DNA of 64,000 bases from Clostridiales bacterium Firm_16 (GTDB lineage: Bacteria; Bacillota; Clostridia; Saccharofermentanales; Saccharofermentanaceae): positions 62,001 through 126,000 of the forward strand of contig LVAV01000002.1 in the NCBI GenBank assembly GCA_001604185.1. The letters run 5' to 3'. Position numbers and translations under genes: made by a program. The notes under the pieces were generated by a model. It was not told the origin of the DNA. It ran no database searches and saw only the letters and a list, made by a program, of their open reading frames with translations. Within the stretch, counting starts at the first letter, position 1; each line of letters begins with the position of its first letter. Shown piece by piece: positions 24,758 to 34,209 of the stretch.

Positions 24758-24872
24758 GTTAGAATAAAAACGAATGGAAAAAATGGGCTGACCGATAAAA
24801 CATTCACTTCTTCCGTAGCCTGAAAGCGCCTATTTTCAACGTATTGTGCTGATTAGGAGTTTCTGTCTCTAA

Positions 24873-24898
24873 TTCGACTCCCTCCTTCTCCGCCAAAA
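24873..24898 (+). repeat. attR core
   Basis: Exact copy of 15567-15592 (26 bp of the tRNA-Ser 3' end plus AAA). The rest of the tRNA is absent here, as expected for the distal end of a tRNA-integrated element. Confidence 0.88.
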
Positions 24899-24899
24899 C

Positions 24900-24926
24900 C
24901 CGGTAACGAAAGTTATCGGTTTTTTT
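24900..24926 (+). terminator. rho-independent terminator, displaced native tRNA-Ser terminator
   Basis: 8-bp stem (24900-24907 with 24912-24919), GAAA loop, then seven T. It begins right after attR, so before integration it would have directly followed the tRNA-Ser gene. Confidence 0.75.
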
Positions 24927-24948
24927 GTTGCAATGAACGCATTAATTT

Positions 24949-24980
24949 AGGGAAGCCGGTTATATGTAACCGGCTTCCCT
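24949..24980. terminator. strong hairpin downstream of the 25019-25426 gene
   Basis: 14-bp perfect stem (24949-24962 with 24967-24980) and a 4-nt loop. It lies at the 3' side of the minus-strand gene. No long T-run follows on either strand, so a terminator or processing role is not certain. Confidence 0.5.
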
Positions 24981-25018
24981 ATGATCTGCTTTTATATTGC
25001 AGGAGAATCATCGATAAC

Positions 25019-25426
25019 TCAGAGATGACTCTGCTCCTCGATCAGCTTATCTGCATTCTCCATAACGAATTTCTTGGCCACTTCAACTATCAGCGTATCT
25101 TCTTCCTTGATATCCACACCCAGGTGAGCATACTTATAGCAATCTTCCTGATAGCGCTCGATCAGGCGCTCCATCTTGTCATTTTCGACTTCAGGAATGA
25201 AATCAAATTGTTTTCTGAGATTGGTCTTCTTAAAAAAGCTCAGGAATCCCCCTTCGTAGACGCTCTTGAAAACCTTGTTCTTGCTTTCATCTTCCAGCAA
25301 GATGCATCCGACTAATTCACCTTTATAGTACAGGTGGCAGTGAGCTGGTTCCTTAGACAGCTTTACGTCAACAGATATATTCAGTTCCCGGCGCTTATCA
25401 GCATAATAGTTCTTTCCTTGTCTCAT
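25019..25426 (-). CDS. small hypothetical cytoplasmic protein
   Basis: 135 residues, no signal peptide or membrane segment. The first half is beta-rich (INISVDVKLSKEP, CHLYYKGELVGCILLEDE) and the second half helical and charged (DKMERLIERYQEDCYKYAHLG). I do not recognise the family. I chose ATG 25426, preceded by GAGAGGTGC; an in-frame ATG at 25468 would add 14 residues. It stands alone beyond the attR end of the element and so belongs to the host chromosome. Confidence 0.6.
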   Translation of the reverse strand: MRQGKNYYADKRRELNISVDVKLSKEPAHCHLYYKGELVGCILLEDESKNKVFKSVYEGGFLSFFKKTNLRKQFDFIPEVENDKMERLIERYQEDCYKYAHLGVDIKEEDTLIVEVAKKFVMENADKLIEEQSHL

Positions 25427-25634
25427 GTTGCACCTCTCTTTTGATACGCTAGAAAAAAAGGTGGACACATTCCTTAATCACAGTATACGCTCTTTGAAGA
25501 GTGATTACAAAGACGCGTAATGTGAACACATTGTAAATACTGAAACCGGATTCGTAACAAATACTAGTTTGTTATAGATGGAAAAATCGAAAAAACCACT
25601 TTCTCAAAGAGGGAAAACTATAGAAGCAGGCTGA

Positions 25635-27002
25635 TCAAAGAACCGTCTTTTTCTCGACGACAGACTTGCCGACCCACTTTTTCTTATACCAGTAGTACAT
25701 GACGATCAGGCCACGGATACATTCATCTGCGGCGGTACCGACAAAGATTCCGGCTACACCTACGCCCATTGCAACGCCGACCACATATCCGGTCGTGAGT
25801 CCCAGCCCCCAGTTACAAAGGATGCCCATGAGAAGCGGGAATATGAATGCGCCGGCGGCTTTCAGACTGCATACGAAAGTCATATTCAGGCATCGGCCTA
25901 TCTCAACGAAGATGTCTACGATCATGATCATCTGTCCAAGAGCAATGATGTTCTGATTGTCGGTAAACAACTGCAGGGTATACCTGCACAGGAGCGCGTT
26001 GATGGACACTAGCGCAATCGTGATAGGCATGGAAGTGCGCAGGGTTTTGAATACACGTTTATATGCCTGTTCTGACTTGCCCGCACCTACGAGATGACCT
26101 GTTATGATCTGTGTCGACATAGCACAGGCATTAGAGAAGATTATGGCAAAAGAGATCAACGTGTTGCAGTAGGCTCTGGCATTAACTGCATCGTTGCCCA
26201 TGCTGTTTACGAAGGAAAGAAGTGTTGTCTGATAGAGATTGTATGTAAGATTCTCTCCGGCTGTAGGCAGACCGATCTTGATCATCTGGATCAGAAGTTT
26301 GCGCGGGAAAGGCCGCAGAGAACGCAGAGAGACTTTACCGGTCTTAGTTGCATAGAAGAAGACGAACAACGCGATCACGGCGAGGAATCTTGCACCGATG
26401 GTGGAAATAGCGACACCCTCTACACCCATGCCCAGGAAGGCAAAAGGACCATACAGGAACAGGTAGTTGCCGCCGATGTTGATGATGTTGATCGCGAAAG
26501 AGACCCACATGCCGATCTTAGTATGACCGTTACATCTTAGGATCTGCACCATTACGTTAAATACGGCTGTCAGGAAACCGCCGCCTCCGACGATGTAGAG
26601 GTAGATCATGGAATAAGGACGCATCTCGGGAGATACATTCAGGAAACTCATGATCAACGGATTAGCCAGACAGAAAGCTCCACTGAGTACGGCACCGATC
26701 ACGAAATTGACCGCGATGGAAAGGGTGTAGATCATGTTCATCTTATCGAACCGCTTGGCGCCAAGATACTGAGCTACAACTACAGCGGTGGCCGTACCGA
26801 TGACGTTGAAGAAAATGTTCATCATGAAAAGGATGATATTCGCATTTCCGACTGCGCCGACGGCATACTGATCATAGTGGCTCAGCATAAGCGTGTCCAC
26901 ATTGTTCAGCATCGTATTCAGAAACAGTTCAAGAAACATTGGTCCTGCAAGAAACAGCAGCGGTGTTTTCTCGTCAATGATGATGTTTTTCTTCTTGCCC
27001 AT
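25635..27002 (-). CDS. MATE family efflux transporter
   Basis: 455 residues with about 12 hydrophobic segments in two repeated halves (the second MatE half begins near RKLLIQMIKIGLPTAGENLTYNLYQTTLLSFVN). Typical MATE features are PMFLELFLNTMLNNVDTLMLSHY at the N-terminus and ATAVVVAQYLGA. It predicts Na+ or H+ coupled export of drugs or metabolites; the substrate cannot be told. Shine-Dalgarno AGGGGAT lies ahead of ATG 27002. It is monocistronic, divergent from the next GGDEF gene. Confidence 0.9.
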   Translation of the reverse strand: MGKKKNIIIDEKTPLLFLAGPMFLELFLNTMLNNVDTLMLSHYDQYAVGAVGNANIILFMMNIFFNVIGTATAVVVAQYLGAKRFDKMNMIYTLSIAVNFVIGAVLSGAFCLANPLIMSFLNVSPEMRPYSMIYLYIVGGGGFLTAVFNVMVQILRCNGHTKIGMWVSFAINIINIGGNYLFLYGPFAFLGMGVEGVAISTIGARFLAVIALFVFFYATKTGKVSLRSLRPFPRKLLIQMIKIGLPTAGENLTYNLYQTTLLSFVNSMGNDAVNARAYCNTLISFAIIFSNACAMSTQIITGHLVGAGKSEQAYKRVFKTLRTSMPITIALVSINALLCRYTLQLFTDNQNIIALGQMIMIVDIFVEIGRCLNMTFVCSLKAAGAFIFPLLMGILCNWGLGLTTGYVVGVAMGVGVAGIFVGTAADECIRGLIVMYYWYKKKWVGKSVVEKKTVL

Positions 27003-27246
27003 CGAATATCCCCTGTGATCATATACCGGCAGATTTACCAGATAATAATACTACTACTATGCCGGAACGCGGAATATAAGAATTCAACCTTTTAGTTGCA
27101 ATCTTTTTTCATTTTAACGAAACGCAAAGTTTTCATTTAGTTAATACATTAAAGCGTTTAGCGATTTATAATTTACTTAGTCTTGTTAATCTCTTTTTAG
27201 ATTTCAACAACAAAATGGCAAAGATTTTTTGGCGAGGGGAACGATT

Positions 27247-28554
27247 ATGGAAGACAAGAAGTTAACTGATTTCAATCTCTCTGATGTTTCTGAACTTTTC
27301 TTTGGAAATGTGGACGCGGTCGTCATCGTTGATTCTACTATCGACACGTATAAGTCGATTGTACGTCGAGGCATTTTCGAGAAATTCCTTGAAGAATCCG
27401 GCAGTTATCATGATCTGATCCTGGATCTGTGGTTTCACTTCAATGGTACGAATGAGAAGGTCTCGGGCGAATACCAGATCTTCGCGGACAACACCGGTAA
27501 GTTCAAGGGTAAGTACAGCCGTCGTCTGAAACTTGTTCTCAAGGACGAAGATGTTCCGCATCTGGTACAGTTGACCGTTTATCCTTTCGAACCTGAGAAG
27601 AAGTATATCTTCATCCTGGATGAATTTATCGATAATGAATCTCTGCAGGAATCCCTTACGACCAAGAAGATCAATACGATCCAGGAGACATATCTGTTCT
27701 CCATGTATATCGATCTGGTCCAGGATACGACAAGCAGTATCAACGTTACGGAGATTTCCGATGACGTCGTCAATTACAATCTGAAATATTCTGACTGGAG
27801 AATGATGATCGTGAACATGATCTGGCCGGACGACCAGGAGCAGTTCCTTCGCCGCACGGATCCTGAGTACCTCAAGAAGAACTTCGCACCGGGCAGAACC
27901 TCCTCTTATGACTGCATGATGCGTAACCTGGAAGGAAAGTTCATCTGGGTCAAGCTCATCTTCAGCCGTGCCCAGACCTTCAACGAAGATGATTACCGTT
28001 TCGTATTCATGGTTCAGGATATCCACGAGAACTCCATGGAGCTGATGTCCACTCTCCAGAAATACGAAGAAAAGGCCACCAAGGATCCGCTTACCGGTGT
28101 ATTCAATCACGGTGAGGTGGAAGCACAGCTGAACAGTGCTTTGGCCAACAGCCAGAAGAGCGAGAATCCTTCTTCGGTCATGCTGCTTGACCTTGACCTG
28201 TTCAAGAAAGTCAACGATACCTATGGCCACTCGATCGGTGATACGACACTGAAACATTTTGCCAAGATCCTGATGGAATTTGCCGCAGAAGAAAGAGTGA
28301 TCGTCGGACGCTGGGGCGGAGAAGAATTTGTCATCGTCTGCCGCGACAAGAGCGGTGAGGAAGCTTACGCTATGGCAGAAACCCTCAGAAAAAAAGTGGA
28401 AGAATATGTCTTCCCGGAGATCTACCACATCACCTGTTCTATCGGTGTCACGCAGTTGAAGCCAAGCGACAGCTTCAAGGAAGCCTTCGACAGGATCGAT
28501 AAAGCGATGTACGCTTCCAAGCACAACGGAAGAAACATGGTAACCCTGATGTAA
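27247..28554 (+). CDS. PAS-like/GGDEF diguanylate cyclase
   Basis: 435 residues. The N-terminal 265 residues look like two PAS-type folds (NVDAVVIVDSTIDTY..., then YNLKYSDWRMMIVNMIWPDDQEQFLRR...EGKFIWVKLIFSR). The GGDEF domain (about 270-435) has DPLTGVFNHG, DLDLFKKVNDTYGHSIGD and WGGEEFVIV. No membrane segment and no RxxD inhibitory site are visible. ATG 27247 follows GCGAGGGGAA. A TATAAT at 27167-27172 lies in AT-rich DNA about 80 nt upstream and is the likely promoter. Confidence 0.85.
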   Translation: MEDKKLTDFNLSDVSELFFGNVDAVVIVDSTIDTYKSIVRRGIFEKFLEESGSYHDLILDLWFHFNGTNEKVSGEYQIFADNTGKFKGKYSRRLKLVLKDEDVPHLVQLTVYPFEPEKKYIFILDEFIDNESLQESLTTKKINTIQETYLFSMYIDLVQDTTSSINVTEISDDVVNYNLKYSDWRMMIVNMIWPDDQEQFLRRTDPEYLKKNFAPGRTSSYDCMMRNLEGKFIWVKLIFSRAQTFNEDDYRFVFMVQDIHENSMELMSTLQKYEEKATKDPLTGVFNHGEVEAQLNSALANSQKSENPSSVMLLDLDLFKKVNDTYGHSIGDTTLKHFAKILMEFAAEERVIVGRWGGEEFVIVCRDKSGEEAYAMAETLRKKVEEYVFPEIYHITCSIGVTQLKPSDSFKEAFDRIDKAMYASKHNGRNMVTLM

Positions 28555-28594
28555 GTATTCGAAGTCATTACCTCCTTCGATTAGCATAAAAGAG

Positions 28595-28639
28595 AGATTG
28601 CCTCTGACGTGAGAGAATTCACGGAGAGGCAATCTTTTT
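28595..28639 (+). terminator. rho-independent terminator
   Basis: 11-bp perfect stem (28595-28605 with 28625-28635) followed by T5. An inner CGTG/CACG pairing shortens the loop. Confidence 0.82.
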
Positions 28640-28760
28640 GCCCTGGGATGCTCCGGGGATGTTTTGCTATTTTGCTATCAAATTGCTTTTTTTCTATGGC
28701 AAAAGCACTATAATGGATTTCAAGTAATGCCCACATGGATGGGACGCGAAGGAGATTACT

Positions 28761-29429
28761 ATGATTGGCCGTTCTTATTTTTTGCAAAGTCTTTTAGGAA
28801 TGTCCAGGGATTACAGGAGAGACGCCCGTGCCCTGAACAGTGAAGGAGTCGGTTTTACATACGGGGCGAAGAGCCTCACGAGGTATGAAGATGACAGCCC
28901 GATCAAGCAGACGCTTCCACCGGTTACCGATCCATCTTACATCGAGCTGGTCCGCATTGCGCTTTGCTACTATATTGCTAAAGTTGACGGGGTCTCTCCG
29001 GATGAACAGGCGATCATTGACGAGATGTGCGAGAAACTTCTGGATAATCCGGATACCAATCCCGACTACCGTACAGAACTTCGCCTGATCCTGGCGGACA
29101 AGGGAACAAGCTTCGGAAATGTAAGAAGATATCTGAACCGGATCGCTCCGGATGACCTCGAACAGTTCAAGGCCGATGTAATTCGTATCGCCGAGGCCAC
29201 AGACGGAATCACGGACAATGAGCGTAAGGCCCTGGCCGTTTTCCAGAACTACATTGCCAGCACGAAGAAGCCGGTGGAAGACGACTGGGAAGGCCTGAAT
29301 ACGGGACGTCGTACGCGTATCGTCGCGCTGAAGTGTGAGAGCTGTGGTGCGAACCTCGAGATCGATACCTTAAAGGAGCAGGCGCTCTGCCCCTACTGCG
29401 GATCCAATCATCTTATCGAAAGAGCATGA
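28761..29429 (+). CDS. TerB-like domain protein with C-terminal zinc ribbon
   Basis: 222 residues. The middle (about 50-165) is an all-helical TerB-like domain with the repeated acidic turn KVDGVSPDEQ ... ATDGITDNERKAL, typical of metal-binding TerB/DjlA-type folds. The C-terminus has a zinc ribbon, CESCGANLEID and CPYCGSNHLIE. TerB-like proteins are linked to tellurite or stress systems, but no ter genes are adjacent, so no specific role is claimed. Shine-Dalgarno GAAGGAG lies ahead of ATG 28761, with a TATAAT at 28709. Confidence 0.72.
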   Translation: MIGRSYFLQSLLGMSRDYRRDARALNSEGVGFTYGAKSLTRYEDDSPIKQTLPPVTDPSYIELVRIALCYYIAKVDGVSPDEQAIIDEMCEKLLDNPDTNPDYRTELRLILADKGTSFGNVRRYLNRIAPDDLEQFKADVIRIAEATDGITDNERKALAVFQNYIASTKKPVEDDWEGLNTGRRTRIVALKCESCGANLEIDTLKEQALCPYCGSNHLIERA

Positions 29430-29447
29430 TTCCGGATCGATAACAGA

Positions 29448-32183
29448 TCACTCTGTACGAAGAGCGGCGACAGGATCTTTCTTCGCCGCTTTTTTCGACG
29501 GGATAAATCCACCGATCAGGGTCAGGATGACACTGAGGATGACCAGAATGACCGCACCGATGACCGGAAGCTGCGCCTTAACACCGGATACATCTACCAG
29601 GGCGCGGATGATCATATTTCCCGGAATCAGAAGGAGCAACGTGAACCCGATACCGAACAGACCGGCCAGAAGACCGATGATGAAGGTCTCCGCGTTGAAT
29701 ACCTGAGAGATGTTTCTCTTCGAGGCACCGATGGCGCGCAGGATACCGATCTCCTTCGTTCTCTCAAGAACGGAGATGTAGGTGATGATTCCGATCATGA
29801 TGGACGATACCACAAGAGAAACGGCAACGAAAGCGATCAGGACGTAGGAGATCACGTTGACGATAGTGGTGACCGAGGACAGAAGAAGTCCGATGTAATC
29901 CGTGTAGATAATGGAATCCTCTTCGGTGGCTGTCTCGTTGTACTTGTCGATGCAGTCCGTGATGCCTTCTTTGCCCTCGAAGCTGTCTGCATAGATATTG
30001 ATCGAGGTCGGTGTTTCGCGATCGATATAACCGAAATTGGCGATATTCTCTTCGAAAGTGCCGACAGAGATATAGTTCTCATAGATACGAAGAAGCTGTT
30101 CTTTCATGTCTTCGTCATCCTCAGAGGAAAGAAGGAAGGTATCCAGCATGTCAGAAAGTTCGTTGTCCGTCATGTCCATCATCTGGGATCCGTCTCGCTG
30201 CCCATTGGCGCCATAGAGCTCCATCAGCTCCCGGCACAGGTCCGCCTTCTCTTTGGCAGAAAGCTTGGTCAGCCAGTTTCTCGCATCCTCGATCTTGGCT
30301 TCGTCATCCGACGGGGAGAACTTCGCACCATTGAGGACACTGTTGTTGGGAGATGCTAACTGGTCTGCTACGAGGGGACTCTTCTCGGCATAACTGATCA
30401 GGTAATCTGTCAGTTCTCTTGTGTATCCGATCACTTCTTCGATGGGTTCGAAATCCGAATCTTCCTTCAGACGGATAACGCCGGTGAACTTAAGAGGGAT
30501 CGCTTTCTTCAGGATCGATTCAAACTCTTTATCTTCCTCAGTCACAAGACTATAGAAGCCACTTTCCTGCTTCATGTACGAGTCACTGGCAGGGATCAGG
30601 TAGTATTCGTGTTTCAGGATCTCAGCATAATCGAGCTTCTGCACATTGAAGTCGATCGCTTCCGAGTTTCTGACTTTCCTTACGATCTCTCTGTATTCTT
30701 CTCTGGGAAGAAGACCCAGTTCATAAAGCGTCGTGGCGCTGATCTCATTATTGGGGTCCAGTACCAGGATGATCTCGTTATATGCCGAAGGCCAGTCTCC
30801 ATAGATCAGGTCATAGTGATCCTTGATCGTGGCATTGACCATCGATCCGTCTGCGCCGGTCATGAGCTGTGTCATGTTCTCGATGGAAGGGGAATTCATC
30901 AGACCGGACATCAGACCCCGGCCTCCGGAACGACGTCCCTGCTCCTCACGGAGATTGCTTCCGTCCAGATTGATCAGTGCCCCGTCCGGATCGTAAGAAT
31001 AAACGGTGAAAGGAATGTAGTAGGAGTAACTGATACCGTTTTCTCCCACGTACTTATGGATCTCACTGTTCGGATCGTCGAGATACTTCTTGAATTCGGT
31101 GAGATTGTTGTGCTTGATGTTCAGGGACATGGTAGAAGCTCTTTCGAAAGAAGAGTTATTTACATAGACGCCGTCGAACCCATGTTCCAGATCGTCGCGT
31201 CTTTTCTCACTGTTGCTACGCATTTCCATGAGGGAGGCCAGGTCCATCGCCTGGGCTTCGATCTGGATCGGATAGGAAGTCATGGTATCTTTCTGTACTT
31301 TCTCGATGTATTTATTCACACCGTTACTCAGTGACAAGATCAGCGCGATACCGATGATACCGATGGATCCGGCAAAAGCAGTCAGGAAGGTTCGGGCCTT
31401 TTTGGTACGAAGGTTATTGAAACTCAGAGACAACGCTGTCAGGAAAGACATGGAAGCTTTTCCCATATTCTTGTGCTTCGGTTCATCGAGCTTCTCGTCA
31501 TCCACTTCGTAAGCATCGGAATCGGCGACGATCTTTCCGTCTCTCAGTTTGACGATACGAGTGGCGTAGGTCTCGGCCAGTTCGGGATTATGGGTGACCA
31601 TGACGACCAGTCTGTCCTTCGCCACTTCTTTCAGAAGCTCCATGACGGAAAGACTGGTTTCCGTATCCAGCGCACCGGTAGGTTCGTCGGCCAGAAGGAT
31701 GCTGGGGTCGTTAACGAGAGCACGGGCAATGGCCACACGCTGCATCTGACCGCCGGACATCTGGTTAGGACGCTTGTGAAGCTGGTCCCCGAGACCGACC
31801 TTCTCGAGCGCTTCCTTGGCGCGTCTTTTCCGTTCACTTCGGGAGACACCGGAGATCGTCAGCGCCAGTTCCACGTTGGCCAGGATCGATTGATGCGGGA
31901 TCAGGTTATAACTTTGGAACACAAATCCGATGGTATGGTTTCGATAAGAGTCCCAGTCTCTGTGCTTATATTTCTTAGTTGAGATACCGTTGATGACCAG
32001 GTCGCCGCTGTCATAACGGTCGAGGCCGCCGATGATGTTGAGGAGGGTCGTTTTGCCCGAGCCGCTGGGACCGAGAATCGCTACGAATTCGTTATCGCGC
32101 AGATTCAAGCTGACGTGGTCCAGTGCTGTCTGATGGAGATCGCCTGTGATGTATTCCTTCGAAATGTCCTTGATCTGAAGCAT
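29448..32183 (-). CDS. MacB/FtsX-type ABC transporter, ATPase and permease in one chain
   Basis: 911 residues. The ATPase (1-230) has Walker A GPSGSGKTT, signature MSGGQMQRVAIARAL and Walker B ILLADEPTGALD. The permease has one membrane segment near 255-280, a large extracellular region of about 480 residues, and three C-terminal segments in an FtsX domain (VLERTKEIGILRAIGASKRNI). This mechanotransmission architecture occurs in peptide and bacteriocin resistance or lipoprotein-related transporters; the large outer domain would contact the substrate. Shine-Dalgarno AAGAAGG. No two-component system lies beside it. Confidence 0.88.
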   Translation of the reverse strand: MLQIKDISKEYITGDLHQTALDHVSLNLRDNEFVAILGPSGSGKTTLLNIIGGLDRYDSGDLVINGISTKKYKHRDWDSYRNHTIGFVFQSYNLIPHQSILANVELALTISGVSRSERKRRAKEALEKVGLGDQLHKRPNQMSGGQMQRVAIARALVNDPSILLADEPTGALDTETSLSVMELLKEVAKDRLVVMVTHNPELAETYATRIVKLRDGKIVADSDAYEVDDEKLDEPKHKNMGKASMSFLTALSLSFNNLRTKKARTFLTAFAGSIGIIGIALILSLSNGVNKYIEKVQKDTMTSYPIQIEAQAMDLASLMEMRSNSEKRRDDLEHGFDGVYVNNSSFERASTMSLNIKHNNLTEFKKYLDDPNSEIHKYVGENGISYSYYIPFTVYSYDPDGALINLDGSNLREEQGRRSGGRGLMSGLMNSPSIENMTQLMTGADGSMVNATIKDHYDLIYGDWPSAYNEIILVLDPNNEISATTLYELGLLPREEYREIVRKVRNSEAIDFNVQKLDYAEILKHEYYLIPASDSYMKQESGFYSLVTEEDKEFESILKKAIPLKFTGVIRLKEDSDFEPIEEVIGYTRELTDYLISYAEKSPLVADQLASPNNSVLNGAKFSPSDDEAKIEDARNWLTKLSAKEKADLCRELMELYGANGQRDGSQMMDMTDNELSDMLDTFLLSSEDDEDMKEQLLRIYENYISVGTFEENIANFGYIDRETPTSINIYADSFEGKEGITDCIDKYNETATEEDSIIYTDYIGLLLSSVTTIVNVISYVLIAFVAVSLVVSSIMIGIITYISVLERTKEIGILRAIGASKRNISQVFNAETFIIGLLAGLFGIGFTLLLLIPGNMIIRALVDVSGVKAQLPVIGAVILVILSVILTLIGGFIPSKKAAKKDPVAALRTE

Positions 32184-32382
32184 CTTGTGGCCTTCTTTCT
32201 CTAATTCTGTATTTGAGAATCATAGTATTCGAGGCTCTGTACCTTCGTCAATAAAGGAATCCGTTCTTTTACCAATTCTTTATAATTGAAGTGTCCGCTC
32301 AGTATAAAATCCGTTTCGTCGACGGGAAATAGTGGTAATATAAGCTATCACTTTATTTGTGTGTCGCAAGGGGGCGGTGATA

Positions 32383-34209
32383 ATGAGGAGAAAAGACAGC
32401 ACATTCAAACAACTTCGATATGCGCTGAAACAGGTGTGGAATGCAGACAGACTGCTGCTTCCGTTCACGCTTTTCAAGAATTCCATCGAGCAGATCTTCT
32501 ATGTATTCTTCTTCGTATATCTGACCAAATACATCTTTAACTGTATCGAGCGGAACATCGAGTACAGCAAGCTTTTCTGGTTCCTCATCATCGCATGTCT
32601 GGGGCATGTCTGTGTCCACTTTATCTGCGGATGGTATGAGACTTACAGGAAGATCAAGATGCCGGAGGTCTACAGACATATCTTCCATCGCGTGATGGAT
32701 ATCTCCGATACACTTCAGCTTTCCGACTACGAATCCCCGGAATTCTACGACCGGTATGCCCGGGCTTTGGACCGATGTGCCGAGTCGGCCATCGATCTTT
32801 CTATCAAGACCGGTGTCTACATCGGTAACGTCGGTGCGACGATCATGTCGCTGGTCATCGTGTTGACTGTGGACCCGGTTCTCCTGATCTTCATGGTCAT
32901 TCCGATGGTGGTCAGTCTCTACTATGGTAAGAAAAACGGTAAATGTAATTACGACCGGGAGAAGGCGATCACCAGAGATAAGCGTACCGCCGATTACGTC
33001 AAGCGCGTCTACTATGAGAAGAAGTACGCCTCGGAGATCCGTCTTTTCGATATCAATTCCATCATGCTCGACAAGCAGGAGAAAGCCGTCGAAAGAATGG
33101 CAGAGGTTTCTCTGAAATACCGGATGAAGTCCGCTTTCTATTCCTTCCTCATGAAGGGCAGCTACTCCGTCCTGGCCGGGATCGCCGCCTATTTCTACGT
33201 AGCATTCCGGATCAAGAGCGGAGACGTTACGGACATTTCCAGTTACGTGGCCATGATCACGGCGATGGCCTTCTCGACCGATCAGCTGAAGAGTGCGGTA
33301 GAGAACCGCATCTTCCTGAACAATGAGTCCCGGCTCTTCAAGAATCTTCAGGAATTCCTGGAGCAGGAGCGGGTGAAGGAAGAAGACAAGCCCGACATCG
33401 GAGAGATCCAGAGTATCGAGCTTCAGAATGTTACTTTCACCTATCCTGGAGCCAAAACAAGTACCATCAACGACGTAAGCATCCGTTGGAACAAGGGTGA
33501 GAAGCTGGCCATCGTCGGATACAACGGCGCCGGCAAGACCACATTGATCAAGCTGATCATGGGACTTTACCCTGTGACTTCCGGCAAGATCCTCGTCAAC
33601 GGAACGAACATCAACGACATTGACGGTGATGCCTATCGTAAAAGATTCGGCACGGTCTTCCAGGATCTGCAGGTCTTCGCGATGCCGCTGGTCGAGAATG
33701 TCCTGATGCGCAGACCGGAGGGGCAGGAAGATTATGATAAAGCGGAAAAAGCCCTGATCAATGCACAGTTTGAGGTCAATCATCCTGGACTCGTCAAGGG
33801 TCTCGATACCATCATCAGCCGCGAGTTCGATGAGAGTGGTTTCATTCCTTCCGGCGGTCAGGCCCAGAAGATCGCCATCGCACGAGTCTTCGCCCAGCAG
33901 CCGGACATGGTAATCCTGGATGAGCCGTCCTCGGCTCTGGATCCGCTGGCAGAGTACAACATGTATAACAACATGATGCGCCTTTCCGAAGGCCGCGGCG
34001 TGGTCTTTATCTCCCACCGCCTGTCTTCCGCGAGAATGGCAGACAAGATCTTCATGATGAAAGACGGTCAGGTCGTCGAGCATGGTACGCACGAGGAACT
34101 GATGGAACAGAAGAAGCATTACTTCGAAATGTTTATGCTGCAGGCCGAGAACTATCAGGACAGCCTGCCTGAAGAAATGCTGAAAGGAGCGGATGCATTC
34201 TATGAGTAA
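32383..34209 (+). CDS. ABC exporter subunit 1 (transmembrane-ATPase half-transporter)
   Basis: 608 residues: a six-helix exporter membrane domain (about 20-320) and an ATPase domain (about 350-590) with Walker A GYNGAGKTT, signature PSGGQAQKIAIAR, Walker B VILDEPSSALDP and H-loop FISHR. It overlaps the next gene by 8 bp, a sign of translational coupling, and both products should form a heterodimer. I chose ATG 32383 after AGGGGGC rather than the upstream in-frame start. Heterodimeric exporters of this type move peptides, lipids or drugs; the substrate is unknown. Confidence 0.87.
   Translation: MRRKDSTFKQLRYALKQVWNADRLLLPFTLFKNSIEQIFYVFFFVYLTKYIFNCIERNIEYSKLFWFLIIACLGHVCVHFICGWYETYRKIKMPEVYRHIFHRVMDISDTLQLSDYESPEFYDRYARALDRCAESAIDLSIKTGVYIGNVGATIMSLVIVLTVDPVLLIFMVIPMVVSLYYGKKNGKCNYDREKAITRDKRTADYVKRVYYEKKYASEIRLFDINSIMLDKQEKAVERMAEVSLKYRMKSAFYSFLMKGSYSVLAGIAAYFYVAFRIKSGDVTDISSYVAMITAMAFSTDQLKSAVENRIFLNNESRLFKNLQEFLEQERVKEEDKPDIGEIQSIELQNVTFTYPGAKTSTINDVSIRWNKGEKLAIVGYNGAGKTTLIKLIMGLYPVTSGKILVNGTNINDIDGDAYRKRFGTVFQDLQVFAMPLVENVLMRRPEGQEDYDKAEKALINAQFEVNHPGLVKGLDTIISREFDESGFIPSGGQAQKIAIARVFAQQPDMVILDEPSSALDPLAEYNMYNNMMRLSEGRGVVFISHRLSSARMADKIFMMKDGQVVEHGTHEELMEQKKHYFEMFMLQAENYQDSLPEEMLKGADAFYE

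Larger units (their letters stand above)
15567..24898. mobile_element. 9.3-kb element integrated in the 3' end of tRNA-Ser
   Basis: The ends are a perfect 26-bp direct repeat of the tRNA 3' segment. Inside are an integrase beside attL, a zinc-finger protein, an excisionase-like gene, a large non-coding core, a BlaI/BlaR1-type switch and a lipoprotein. There is no relaxase, replication protein or phage structural gene, so it is neither a typical ICE nor a prophage. A good tRNA terminator (24900-24926) lies just beyond attR, where the tRNA's original downstream sequence should now be. Confidence 0.85.
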
